Source: Omphiscola glabra (lineage: Eukaryota > Mollusca > Gastropoda > Lymnaeidae). From it: a DNA stretch of 64,000 nt. Under the pieces are notes generated by a model. That model was not told where the DNA came from and did no database searches. It saw only the letters and a list, made by a program, of their open reading frames with translations. The translations under genes were made by a program, and so were the position numbers. Below, one piece after another: positions 1 through 12,100 of the stretch. The stretch is from positions 21,718,418 through 21,782,417 of the forward strand of contig OZ024808.1 of NCBI GenBank assembly GCA_964017045.1, given 5' to 3'. The number at the start of each line of letters is the position of its first letter. Position 1 is the first letter of the stretch.

Positions 1-509
1 AAATGCCAATTTCCAACAACTGGCCAGCATGTAATCCTTTTGACTTTTATGGTCACTGGCAGCTGAGGCTTTGCACTGTTGACAAACACAAGTACACATT
101 CAAAATGGGGGGGGGGGGGGGGGGCGGGGATCTCAATTCTGCTAGTTTGGGCACATGCTGTGCTTAACTCTTATTGTTAGTGGCTTTTAGTGACTGCAAC
201 TTTAAAAAAGTTGTTGCACTTTGAATGAATTCAGATGGGAAAACAAACTAAATCATAGGCTTCATCTGGATCAAATATTCCAGGGAATAGTTGAAAAGGA
301 AAAAAAAAAAAAAACAGGACAATCAAAAGGGTCATGTTTAGCCTCGCTTTCACGTATCCTGCTCTAGCGTTTCCTTCACACAGCATGAGAATGCAATCCC
401 TTACATGTTATCAAATATCTAAGTGTAAAAAACCCATTACATTTCACATTTGAATGGTTTAACATGCAGGTTGTCTTAAATTTTTTTTATTTTTCTCTTT
501 AACTGGCAG
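1..509 (+). other. NUP188 intron (partial) at the left edge
   Basis: Non-coding sequence leading to the first recognised NUP188 exon. It contains a G17-like run near 107-127 and an A-run near 300, and ends in a polypyrimidine tract followed by CAG at 507-509. I see no exon in it. Confidence 0.7.
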
Positions 510-3500
510 AATGACAGCTTCGGATATAGCCAGAGCTTCAAACATTTGCTGGATGCACAGATGGATAAACTAGTCAAGAGAATCGGGTGAGTTCTTTTTA
601 TTTAAAGGATGGGAATAATCTTAACTAAGGGAGTGCAGCACTAAAAATAATCTTAACTAAGGGAGTGCAGCACTAAAAATAATCTTAACTAAGGGAGTAC
701 AGCACTGAAAATAATCTTAACTAAGGGAGTGCAGCACTGAAAATAATCTTAACTAAGGGAGTGCAGCTCTAAAAATAATCTTAACTAAGGGAGTACAGCA
801 CTAAGAGGATACTTTATTAGCAATTCAAAGATGAAAAAAGAAATTTAAAAAGTATAGATTTAATAAATTTTTGTGATGTTTGTTTATAGAAAAGACATTA
901 GTTCTGCCTATGTTGATGAAATAATTATTTAAGAGGGTTTTCAATATGTGAAACCTTTTTTAGAAGAATGTGAAATGCAGTAGCAATGTAGACCTGTTAT
1001 TAAGGGATTCAAATTTTGTGTGTGTAATAGCATTGAAAGGTGTCAGATAAGTAATGTACTACTCAACATAGAATTATTAAAACTGCATTTTTTTTTTAAA
1101 TTTATAAAAGATTTAGATTTTGAGAGTGATGACTACTCATTTGGGGACCATCATTTAAATTTTAATAAAATATATATTTATATATAATTCTCCTTATGAA
1201 AATACTTTCATTTAAAATATCTGAAGTAACATAGATATGTATATAAAAGTTTTGATTAATGTGTTATTGCAGGTACCTGCAAGTGTTAATCCTGTTAGAA
1301 GGTCTGGACGTGTTGATAGCCTTTGAGTTGAAGAAGAAAGAAAAGTGAGTTCTTTTTTTTTTGTGACATGTCACTGCACACCAGCTCTGCGCAGTAAAAG
1401 GAATGCACTCAGTGCACAATTCTCTCGATCCGTATTTTATGAGAGGATGTTTTAGTGACATATTTCATTGCACCAGCTATACTCTGTGCAGTAAATGCAC
1501 TCAATGCACAAGTCACTTGGTCAAAATTTTATTGGAATGATTCAGATGGATGTGTTTATTATATTGTTTAGAAACAACTTTTCTAAAAAAAAATAATCAT
1601 AAAGTAATTTTTTTTTTAACTTTACGCTCTCTAAGCTTAACAGACCATATTATCCTGGGAAGCAGTTCCAATACTGAGGTTAGTAAAATTTTGGAAAGTG
1701 TTGTACTTGAAGGTTTATTCTTAACAGAAATTTTGATGAAACTCCCCAATTTCTTTTATCTTACACTTAATAAAAAAATTTATTAACAGCATCTAATCGG
1801 TTGCTATGATAAATTTTAACTCTTCATTTAGTTTAATTTCACTTGAAAACATTAATCAATTACTTTTTTTCATTTACATTAACTTATAATCCCTGGAAAA
1901 ATTTAATCAGTTATGGGGTAGGGAGTGGTGGATAAAAAAACAAAAATAGAAGAGGATTACTACTGGTGTGTGAGGTTGCATCCATGAACCAGATTTGAGC
2001 TGAGGACTAAATCTTAGTTCAATTTCCATGAACAGAAAGTGGATGCGATCTTCTCTCAGCTGCGTTCTGACCAGGTCCATGGCCCCCTCAACTTGGCTTG
2101 GTCGGTCTTACAGTACATACTAGGGGAGGCCAGCCAGAGTGATGAAACGGGTGGTGAAACAGTCAGCTCGGCCAAGGCGTTTGCCAGGGCAAGAGGCTAC
2201 GGAAATGTTGCTTTGCAGCTGGGTGTGTTTGAGTTTCTGATGGAGCTCTTGGAATATGAAAGTTTTTCTGGGAAATCTGTGAGTATGACCCTGTTATTTC
2301 TGCTAGTGTAAAACAATCTCTGTTCGTGAATTTGACTTTTGACCTGACAATTAAAGTAATGCAGAGATTTGCCTTAAATAGTTTTAAAGGAACGCTGACC
2401 TTACGGAATGGAAGACTTTTAACATAAAATCACATTTTTTTTATTTAAATCAAATAAGTTATTATTTACAAAAAATATGACATTAATTCAACTCGACTTA
2501 TAGTTGGGGGGAAAGTGGGGGGGGGGGGGGATATTTTTTTAGGGAAAAAAAGCCTGGTTACATCTGGAAATGGTGAATGCATTTGAAAATAGTTTTGTCA
2601 CTTGAGCTAGATGAATGTATTTGCTATGTTGTATAATATTTATTTATACGATCTGATGTCTTGTTTATGTTAAATTTCTTTTATTGGTAATTATCCCTAA
2701 TCTCCTCAAGTATTTCACCCAATTTCAGTGTATATATTTTTTTTAAAAGCCTAAAATTTTATTTCATGCTGATGACTGTAATATGCCCACAAACTGGTGA
2801 ATAAATTTCAGGACATGGCAGCCACCGCACATTATATCATTTACTCTGTCATCTCAACTCTACTTGCCCTGTTCCATGAGGAGTCCCTGGGGAACACAGA
2901 GGTAGGGGAAACTTACCAGGAAAATGAATGGTCAAACTAATTAGATAGATATCTATACTTGGTGAATCGTTTTGTAATTTCTTAATGAAGAAGATTATTT
3001 TTTTAAATGTACATTATGCACCAGTTTATGCCACCTATGAAAACTATAAAGTACATTTTGCACCAGTTTATGCCACCTATGAAAACTATAAAGTACATTA
3101 TGCACCAGTTTATGCCACCTATGAAAACTATAAAGTACATTATGCACCAGTTTGTGCCACCTATGAAAACTATAAAGTGCATTATGCACCAGTTTATGCC
3201 ACCTATGAAAACTATAAAGTACATTATGCACCAGTTTGTGCCACCTATGAAAACTATAAAGTACATTATGCACCAGTTTATGCCACCTATGAAAACTATA
3301 AAGTACATTATGCACCAGTTTATGCCACCTATGAAAACTATAAAGTACATTATGCACCAGTTTATGCCACCTATGAAAACTATAAAGTACATTATGCACC
3401 AGTTTATGCCACCTATGAAAACTATAAAGTACATTATGCACCAGTTTATGCCACCTATGAAAACTATAAAGTACATTATGCACCAGTTTATGCCACCTAT

Positions 3501-6500
3501 GAAAACTATAAAGTACATTATGCACCAGTTTATGCCACCTATGAAAACTATAAAGTACATTATGCACCAGTTTATGCCACCCATGAAAACTATAAAGTAC
3601 ATTATGCACCAGTTTATGCCGCCTATGAAAACTATAAAGTACATTATGCACCAGTTTGTGCCATCTATGAAAACTATAAAGTACATTATGCACAAGTTTA
3701 TGCCACCTATGAAAACTATAAAGTACATTATGCACAAGTTTATGCCATCTATGAAAACTATAAAGTACATTATGCACCAGTTTGTGCCACCTATGAAAAC
3801 TATAAAGTTTCCAGAGTTAATTCTTTATTTAAAAAACTTACAAACAAATTTAGAATGAGTTGGTATTGACTTTAGTTTATAGCTATTTTTCTATCAGCAT
3901 AGAGTTTGTTAATGTAAATACATAGTGACAGGGATATGTGAAAGCCAAGAGGAAAAATATTTTTTTTTTTTGGAATACCTAAAAAATTAACCATAATTAA
4001 AAGTAATTTTATAAGCAATTGTAACAAAAAGTTTCTGTCTGTAAAATATTTTATTATGTGAAAATGTTTGAGATTCTTGGCTAGTGATGAAATGGTCAAT
4101 CAGTGAGTTAGTATTGCCCAGGGAGGTTAGTTATTGAGCATATAAAAAATAAGAGCTTAAAAATCTTGTAACCAACTCAGCTATTCATGAATGAGGGAGC
4201 TATTTCAATACATGAGGTTTGCTAAGAATTGCTGCAGTCTGCCATGGCTGACATCCAGTCAGGGACTCTGTCATGGTGTGATCTGTTGTTTGAGCATTTC
4301 TTTGATAGTGAAACATAATTTTTAATAGAGGCTGACATACGCGGCCATTCTGTGTTCGTAGCGCTCAGGTTATCTCAGTCGTCTGTACAATGTCATGTCT
4401 TGTCTGTACAATGTCATGTCTTGTCTGTCTCTTCCTGATCTCAGTCGTCTGTACCATGTCTTGTCTGTACAATGTCATGTCTTGTCTGTCTCTTCCTGAT
4501 CTCAGTCGTCTGTACCATGTCATGTCTTGTCTGTACAATGTCATGTCTTGTCTGTCTCTTCCTGATCTCAGTCGTCTGTACCATGTCATGTCTTGTCTGT
4601 ACCATGTCATGTCTTGTCTGTACAATGTCATGTCTTGTCTGTCTCTTCCTGATCTCAGTCGTCTGTACCATGTCATGTCTTGTCTGTACAATGTCATTTC
4701 TTGTCTGTCTCTTCCTGATCTCAGTTGTCTGTACCATGTCATGTCTTGTCTGTACAATGTCATGTCTTGTCTGTCTCTTCCTGATCTCGGTCGTCTGTAC
4801 CATGTCATGTCTTGTCTGTACAATGTCATGTCTTGTCTGTACAATGTCATGTCTTGTCTGTCTCTTCCTGATCTCAGTCGTCTGTACCATGTCATGTCTT
4901 GTCTGTACCATGTCATGTCTTGTCTGTACCATGTCATGTCTTGTCTGTACCATGTCATGTCTTGTCTGTACCATGTCATGTCTTGTCTGTACAATGTCAT
5001 GTCTTGTCTGTACCATGTCATGTCTTGTCTGTACCATGTAATGTCTTGTCTGTACCATGCCATGTTTTTTCTGTCTCTTCCTGCAGCCTTTGTACAGGAT
5101 TGTCAGCCGACTTCTTTCTTGGAACTTCATTGCCAATACATTCTGGGAGCAGGTAACATGCCTTTCATAGTGTCAAAATAGTCATTTCTGTGTACTAGAA
5201 TTTTTGGCATCTAAGTGTGTTTGTTGTTCACAGTATCATTACATTTCATTAAGAAATTTCATAAATACTTTCTGGAAGCTGCTTAAATTTGAGAGCATCA
5301 ACTTTCTTTTTTTTTTATCATTTTAAATGGCTCCGTTCAAAATAATTAAGCGAAAAATCATCAGAATTATTTTTTTTCTTTTAAATATAACTTTGCAGTT
5401 AAAATTAAGGAAAAAATAATTCTGATTATTTATTGCTAAATTATTAGTAAAAAAAAGTGTGTTTTTTTAATTTATCTGTTTTTTTTCTTCCTCAAACTGT
5501 ATGATTTCTGCATCTGACAGGGTGAATCAGAAGGGTTGGCCATTCTGTATAAGTCTGCCAAGTCTTGGTTCCCTGTAGACTTCAGCTGTTTCATCCAGCT
5601 TAACATCTCCCTTGCCAGCGCCAGCAACTACAGTGCCAAGAAGGTAACGAACCCCCACCAGTCCCTCATTCTCATCAATCCTTGTAGATCTTTAGTTTTG
5701 TTTTAATTAATCAACCATGCTAGCATGTGAATCAGGTCGGAACAGTCTCAACCATGCTAGCATGTGAATCAGGTAGGAACAGTCTCAACCATGCTAGCAT
5801 GTGAATCAGGTAGGAACAGTCTCAAGCATACTAGCATGTGTAACAGGTAGGAACAATCTCAGGAATTAATGAAATTAGAGGAATGAAAACATTCACCTTA
5901 ATAACTGATGATGACTCTTTGAATCTCTGGTGAAGGTCAAGGCCAGCCTCCTGTCGCTGAACAGGTACACAGAACTGCTGGACAACAACAATGCCCAAGA
6001 CCTGCAATTTTCAGGGGAGCCAGGAGTGTTTGTACTCCAGAGAAAGAAATACCCATACCAGAATAGTGAGGGACAGTTACTATTGCTTTTATTTATTCTA
6101 TGTATCAAATGATAATTCTCTAGGTATGAGGTAACTTATAACACTGTGTGCACTAGGCGAGGAAAATAAAAATTCCCAAAGGTTAACACTAATTGTGATT
6201 CTTATTAAGTGTGTTACTAGAATGCGTGTTTTGTCAAGTAACTTTAGCAGATGGGACGTTCAGGCATTGCCAGTCCCATTGTTTGGTGGCCTGTTTCTAG
6301 CAAATAAATATTTGTTTTTGAAATCTCGTGACACTTCTTTAGATAGAAATCTCCTTTTGGTGTTCATTTATTTCTCAGCTCATTTAAATAATTAAAAAAA
6401 TGCGCATAAAAGAAAACATGTCCACGACAGCCACCTGAAACTAGTTACTTCAATGCATATATTTGTTGGTTTTGTTGCCTGCCAGTTGGTCAACTTTTGT

Positions 6501-9106
6501 TTAAATTTTTTTTTTTCAGGTGATTTTTACATCAATGCTGGTTGTCGGGGATATGAAACTAACACGGCAGGTAGCTCAGATATAAAAATTAGGCATCATG
6601 CATGTTAGGGTCATTTGCAAATTACATCATGATCAGGGGGTGAGGGGTCGACAATGTGTGACACATTGTGACGGGAGGGGGCAAAAATTTGTGATGTCAT
6701 CTTTTTTTATTTTTTAAAGAATTTTTTTTCTAATTTTGAAAAAATCTTTATTCAATTAATTTTAAAAACATTACTTTGAGGTCGATATTGCCTCAGGTAT
6801 TATAGGTAACATAAACCTCAGTCACACACACTTTTTGCGCGTATTGAAAAATTAGCAAAAATTGTAGTGGCCATTTTACATTTGGCACAGGGATGACTTC
6901 GTTGTTTCACGTGACTGTTTTCTAATAATACTACATCTTAAACCATTATGGAAAAATGTTAAAGAATAAAATCAAATCTTAGTTTAGTTATGAAATTTTA
7001 TGTATGTTTTGATATATTTTTTTTAGGTGTGACATGACACTTTGTGTGGGGGGGGGGGGGGGGGGGGTGTTTCTAAAAAGGTTATTTTTTGCGTGATATA
7101 ATTTGCGAACGACCCCTCAGTGATATATTTGTAATTACATATTTAGTTGCTAATAGCACTGGCAGAAATAAACCAACTTGAGATTTGTTACAAGTAATTT
7201 AATGAGAATTCTTAAAAATCAAGACACTGCTGGGGATGTTAGACAGTTTTCCATAAAACATCGGTGGATTACCAGAACAAATTAGTGAGCTGGGCAACTC
7301 AATGATTTTATAATAGCAAATAATTATTTTTTTTACAAAATTCATCAATTTTTGCATAGGCCAAGTTAGCACAGGACAAGGTGCATATTTCATTCCCATA
7401 ACATTAAAAATTTCAAGTGCCAACTGAAAGATGGGATCTCAATCTCTTGGTTGCAAGCTTGAATCAACACTGTTTATTGTACCTGATTGTTGTTTTTTTT
7501 TTTTTTGTTTCTTTGTCCCGCAGCAACAAGGCCTCACTTTGTTGGGAACAAGATCATCTGCTGGGACACAAGTTTCAATGCCTGGCACATGTTGATGGGG
7601 GAAATACAGGAACTGTTAGCGCAGGTGTCACAAGGAGCTGGTAAATCACTTCATGTTCCCATTTTGATACTTAATGATTTTTTTTTTTGTTAATGTAATA
7701 AGATAAGGTAAGATTCTTTTATTGATCCAAACAAATGGAAATGTTTTTTAAATTCATTGTACATTTTCAGCACATAAAGAAAACAATTCTAACAGGATAC
7801 ATCTACATTAAATTAGTCACTAGTGAAAAAAACCAGTCTTTTAGTGAACTCTCTTAAAGTCGGTTCACACGATTGAATTCTCCTTCAAGCATTTGATGCA
7901 ATTCGTGTATGAAGCCTTGTCACAACTTTCAAATTACTATCTAATCAAATTCCCCCCCAAAAAATAAACCACACACAAAATAGTGAGTTTATTCAAAAAT
8001 TTAACGCGAAAATTTGATGGTGTGAACTGACGCTTAGCCATGTCAGGGACTTACAAGTTCTCATTAAGATTTGTGACTTCAGGAAGAGCACGCTGGTAAA
8101 TTCGTACAGATTGGGGAAGAAAATAATTTTTATATCTTTCAGTGACTGCTATCATTGACCTTTGCTTTTAATAATTTCTATGGTGCTTTAGAAAGCTTTC
8201 ATAGATGTGCGGGTAACCCTGTACCCCCTGTAAAAACCTTCAGAGTGGATGCTACTCACCAAGCACTTCTGCTAATTCTAGTTTTGACAAAGTTTTAATT
8301 GCTTTCATCCTTTAGGCATGGTCCAAACAGAACAGCTGCTCAGGGTCACTATGGTGACAAAACTGGTCAAAGAGGTCATGACCTCTGACCCCACGTCCGT
8401 CCCAGAGTTCTCAGAGATCACGAGGCTCTGCCACCAATTGATATTGAGGTGAGCTTCTGCCGCGTTTCTTGTGTTCACGCTGTACTGTGTAACTGCTGCT
8501 TGACAAGGGCAAGAAGTGATTGCTTTGTTCACTTTAATTTACTTTTAATCACCTCTTTCAATGATTCTTAAATCTGTTTCACCTGACTAAGGACATTACT
8601 CAAAGCAAGAAACCTATAGACAGAGATGAGGTTCCTGCTTGGATATTCTATACACAGAGTCAAAATATACTGATACAATTTTATATTATACTGGTTAGGG
8701 GGGATAGGGGTTACACCTGTATCCATTTAGAAGAATTGTGATTTTGAACTTGCTTTAGATAACTAAATATAGATGGGAAAAATTTAAGGGGACCTGTCTA
8801 GAAAGTTTTCATCTGCATATAATAACAATATCTAATAATTAATACAAATTCTGTCCAGAATGTTTTGTAAAAGTAAAAGATTAACTAACATCTTCAATAA
8901 TCTCTTACCATTAGATTCGCTAATCATCTATTACCATTAGATGTGCTAATAATCTATTACCATTAGATTCGCTAATCATCTATTACCATTACATGTGCTA
9001 ATAATCTATTACCATTAGATTTGCTGTACTGAGCCCTGCCCCACTTGAGCTACTTGCCTACAGTATCCAGTGCTTGTGTCTGTCAGTGCCTGGGTTCTAT
9101 CCTGAG
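510..9106 (+). CDS. NUP188: NUP188 exons 1-12 of those in the window
   Basis: Exons: 510-586, 1273-1344, 1636-1678, 2036-2278, 2812-2901, 5087-5152, 5521-5643, 5936-6065, 6520-6570, 7524-7640, 8316-8448, 9019-9106. The first exon encodes a segment with HLLD...MDKLVKRIG that matches the vertebrate region with HLVD...MDPFVDRIG, and the next gives LILLEGLD against LILVEGMD. Exon 3 is a 43-nt micro-exon that I added because exons 2 and 4 are out of phase without it; with it the spacing between LEGLD and LAW matches vertebrate NUP188 to within one residue. Exon 6 and exon 12 are directly preceded by tandem arrays that repeat their own acceptor regions. Confidence 0.9.
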
Positions 9107-12100
9107 GTGAGTTGATGGTTGGAATGTCAGAACAAACGGTTGCAACTGATGAAAACAACCTGGAATTTTGAGTACAGTGATGAGTGGACCTAAATTAAGT
9201 ATTGGAAATTCTATTTCAAACAAAAAAAATTTTTTTTTAAAATATAGTTTTACAAATATTTTTTGTATTATTCAGCTGGATTGCTGAATTAAATAAATAG
9301 TAACGGTTTTTAATTTAAAGATATGTCCTCTACCTATTTAATTGGGAAAAATTATGTTTTATAACCTGCAATTATTTTTATTTCACATTTAAGAATAATT
9401 TCAAATAGAAATTGGTCAGCTATTTTGGTAATCATGTCAAGCTGACCCTTTTTAATAATACAATTCTTTTTCAATACTCTTGGTGTAATTTTTTATTTTT
9501 GCTCCAGGTGTCACATCATCTGAAGCAAACCGGTCTTCTACCTTTCCTCAGCAAAAACATTGATGACTATTCAGCAGTTTTAAGGTAAGATCCTCTCAAA
9601 TTTATTCAGTTTGTCAGCCTATTTCATATTCAGTCTGAAGGTTTTATGTTTAAAAAAAGAGGGCAAGCTGTGGTAAAGCAAATAATGAACACTCTTTGTA
9701 TGACAACTTTTCTGTGCAAAGGAACAGCTGGAAAAAAAGAAGACCAAAAAAAAAACTCAAGAGGATGGCGCAAAATACAAATATGAGAAATAATTCTTAA
9801 AAATAAATTCTATGCCATCCCTATGTTCAAAACAGGACTAATTCAAGCATGATGATCCCTTTTAAACCAACTGATAGTTGTATAAAAGAAATAATTTTTG
9901 AAAAGACCAACGTATATGGCCATCCTTGCAATATTTATTTCTTCAAGTGGTAGCGTTCCATAAAAATTAGCTGGTAGCAGAGAGGAATACTAAGAGGCCA
10001 TCCAAGGAAGCTTATCATACTTTTTGGGGAAAAGATCCAATGAAGAGTATTCAGTCATTTCTAGGCTGAAATTTTAAAAAAATTGTGTCCTCCATTCTGA
10101 AATGAGTCTTTGAGTCCGATCACCTCTGACACTAATCATCAGGCTGGGCCATCTGACCTCCCAGCCCCCCCCCCCCCCCCACCCCCCACATGTGTGATCA
10201 GCCTTCAGTTCTCGACAGCACCCTCTATTCAACATGCATGCCACACCCTCTGAAACAAGGTGTCCAAAGGAATGAGTCAAACAGAACAATGCAATGACCA
10301 CTGCAGTTTGTCGGCTGCCCAGATCCGCCCCTCGGGTCTGTCATTGCCTAGCCATGCGCCGTGCACTGAAGCACGTGTAAATAATTCTCTTACAGGAAAC
10401 AAGTCATTCCTAAATTATATGATTTAGGAATGTAAAAGACTTACCATCAAATAGATTGCACACAAATAATAAATGAGTTTAAAGTTTTTATATGTATTGA
10501 AAAAAAAAAGAAATTGTTGTATGATTATTAACTGATTTTATTGACTTTGTTTACTGCAGCGGAGATGGAGTCAACCAGGGTCTCTACGGGTGTGTGTTGG
10601 CCGGTACTGAGTGCGCTCAGGGGATCTACAGTGTGACCTTAGCCGTACTTGACCTTGTGACCCAGCTGGTTCGGGTGAGTTCTTTTCAAAGCAAAGACTG
10701 TGGCGTATCATGTAAAACACTTGAGCTCAGCAACTTGGTGAGATGTGTCACTTGAAAGGTTCAGCCAGTCCAACGTCTCACAAAGTGTTTCCTAAAGAAT
10801 TATTAAAATCTCTACTGAGCATGCTTTTTTAAAATTGATACATAAGTGTTATACACAGTGCATTGTCTCATACCCTTGTGTTATACACAGTGCATTGTCT
10901 CATACCCTTGTGTTATACACAGTGCATTGTCTCATACCCTTGTGTTATACACAGTGCATTGTCTCATACCCTTGTGTTATACACAGTGCATTGTCTCATA
11001 CCCTTGTGTTATACACAGTGCAGTGTCTCATACCCTTGTGTTATACACAGTGCAGTGTCTCATACCCTTGTGTTATACACAGTGCAGTGTCTCATACCCT
11101 TGTGTTATACACAGTGCAGTGTCTCATACCCTTGTGTTATACACAGTGCAGTGTCTCATACCCTTGTGTAATACACAGTGCAGTGTCTCATACCCTTGTG
11201 TTATACACAGTGCAGTGTCTCATACCCTTGTGTTATACACAGTGCAGTGTCTCATACCCTTGTGTTATACACAGTGCAGTGTCTCATACCCTTGTGTTAT
11301 ACACAGTGCAGTGTCTCATACCCTTGTGTTATACACAGTGCAGTGTCTCAAACCCATGTGTTATACACAGTGCAGTGTCTCATACCGCTGTGAACAATTT
11401 CTGATGAACAGTCCTAGAAAAGTTTGGGTTCAAGTGTCCAAAGTGAAAAACTTGATAGATGAAAAAAATTTGGAGGGATTCGTTTTAACAACGTGAATAA
11501 TTTTGCTTTGTGAATCTCCCTCCCCCTCTCTCTCTACCTCACCCTCCCTCACTCCCTCTCTCTCTCCCTCACCCTCCCTCCCTCCATCACCCTCCCTGTC
11601 TCCCTCTCCCTCCATCATTCTCCCTGTCTCCCTCACCCTCCCTCACCCTCACTCCCTTCATCACCCTCCCTCTCTCCCTCACCCTCCCTCCCTCTCTCTC
11701 TCACCCTCCCTCTCTTCCTCACCCTCCCTCTCTCCCTCACCCTCCCATTCTCTCCCACCCTCCCTTTCTCCCTCACCCTCCCTCTCTCCCTCACCCTCTC
11801 TCCCCCACCCTCCCTCTCTCTCTCCACCCCCCTCCCTCTCTCTTTACCTCTCTCCCCTTCCTCCCTCTCACCCTCCCTCTCACTCTCCCTCACCATCCCT
11901 CTCTCTTTCCCTCACCCTCCCTCTCTCTCTCCATCCCCCTCCCTCTCTCTTTACCTCTCTCCCCTTCCTCCCTCTCTGCTATCATGCCCCTAGCCATCCC
12001 TGTCAGTTTTAGCTGCCTTCTTTTGATACATCAAGATTAAAATAATGGGTAAAAAAAACAACTGATAATATTTGGGAAAGGGGTGAAAATGGGGTTGCTT

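Noticed and set aside
2985..3869. Open frame of about 294 codons repeating HYAPVYATYENYKV, and overlapping frames on both strands
   Set aside because: It is a 42-bp minisatellite in a NUP188 intron with open frames on both strands; no non-repetitive protein part.
4365..5181. Cys-rich and QDMTWYR-type repeated peptides on both strands
   Set aside because: Product of the 21-bp array next to exon 6; frames are open on both strands because of the period.
11503..12040. Ser/Pro/Leu-rich open frames over the pyrimidine tract
   Set aside because: Simple C/T repeat inside a NUP188 intron; low complexity with no conserved part.
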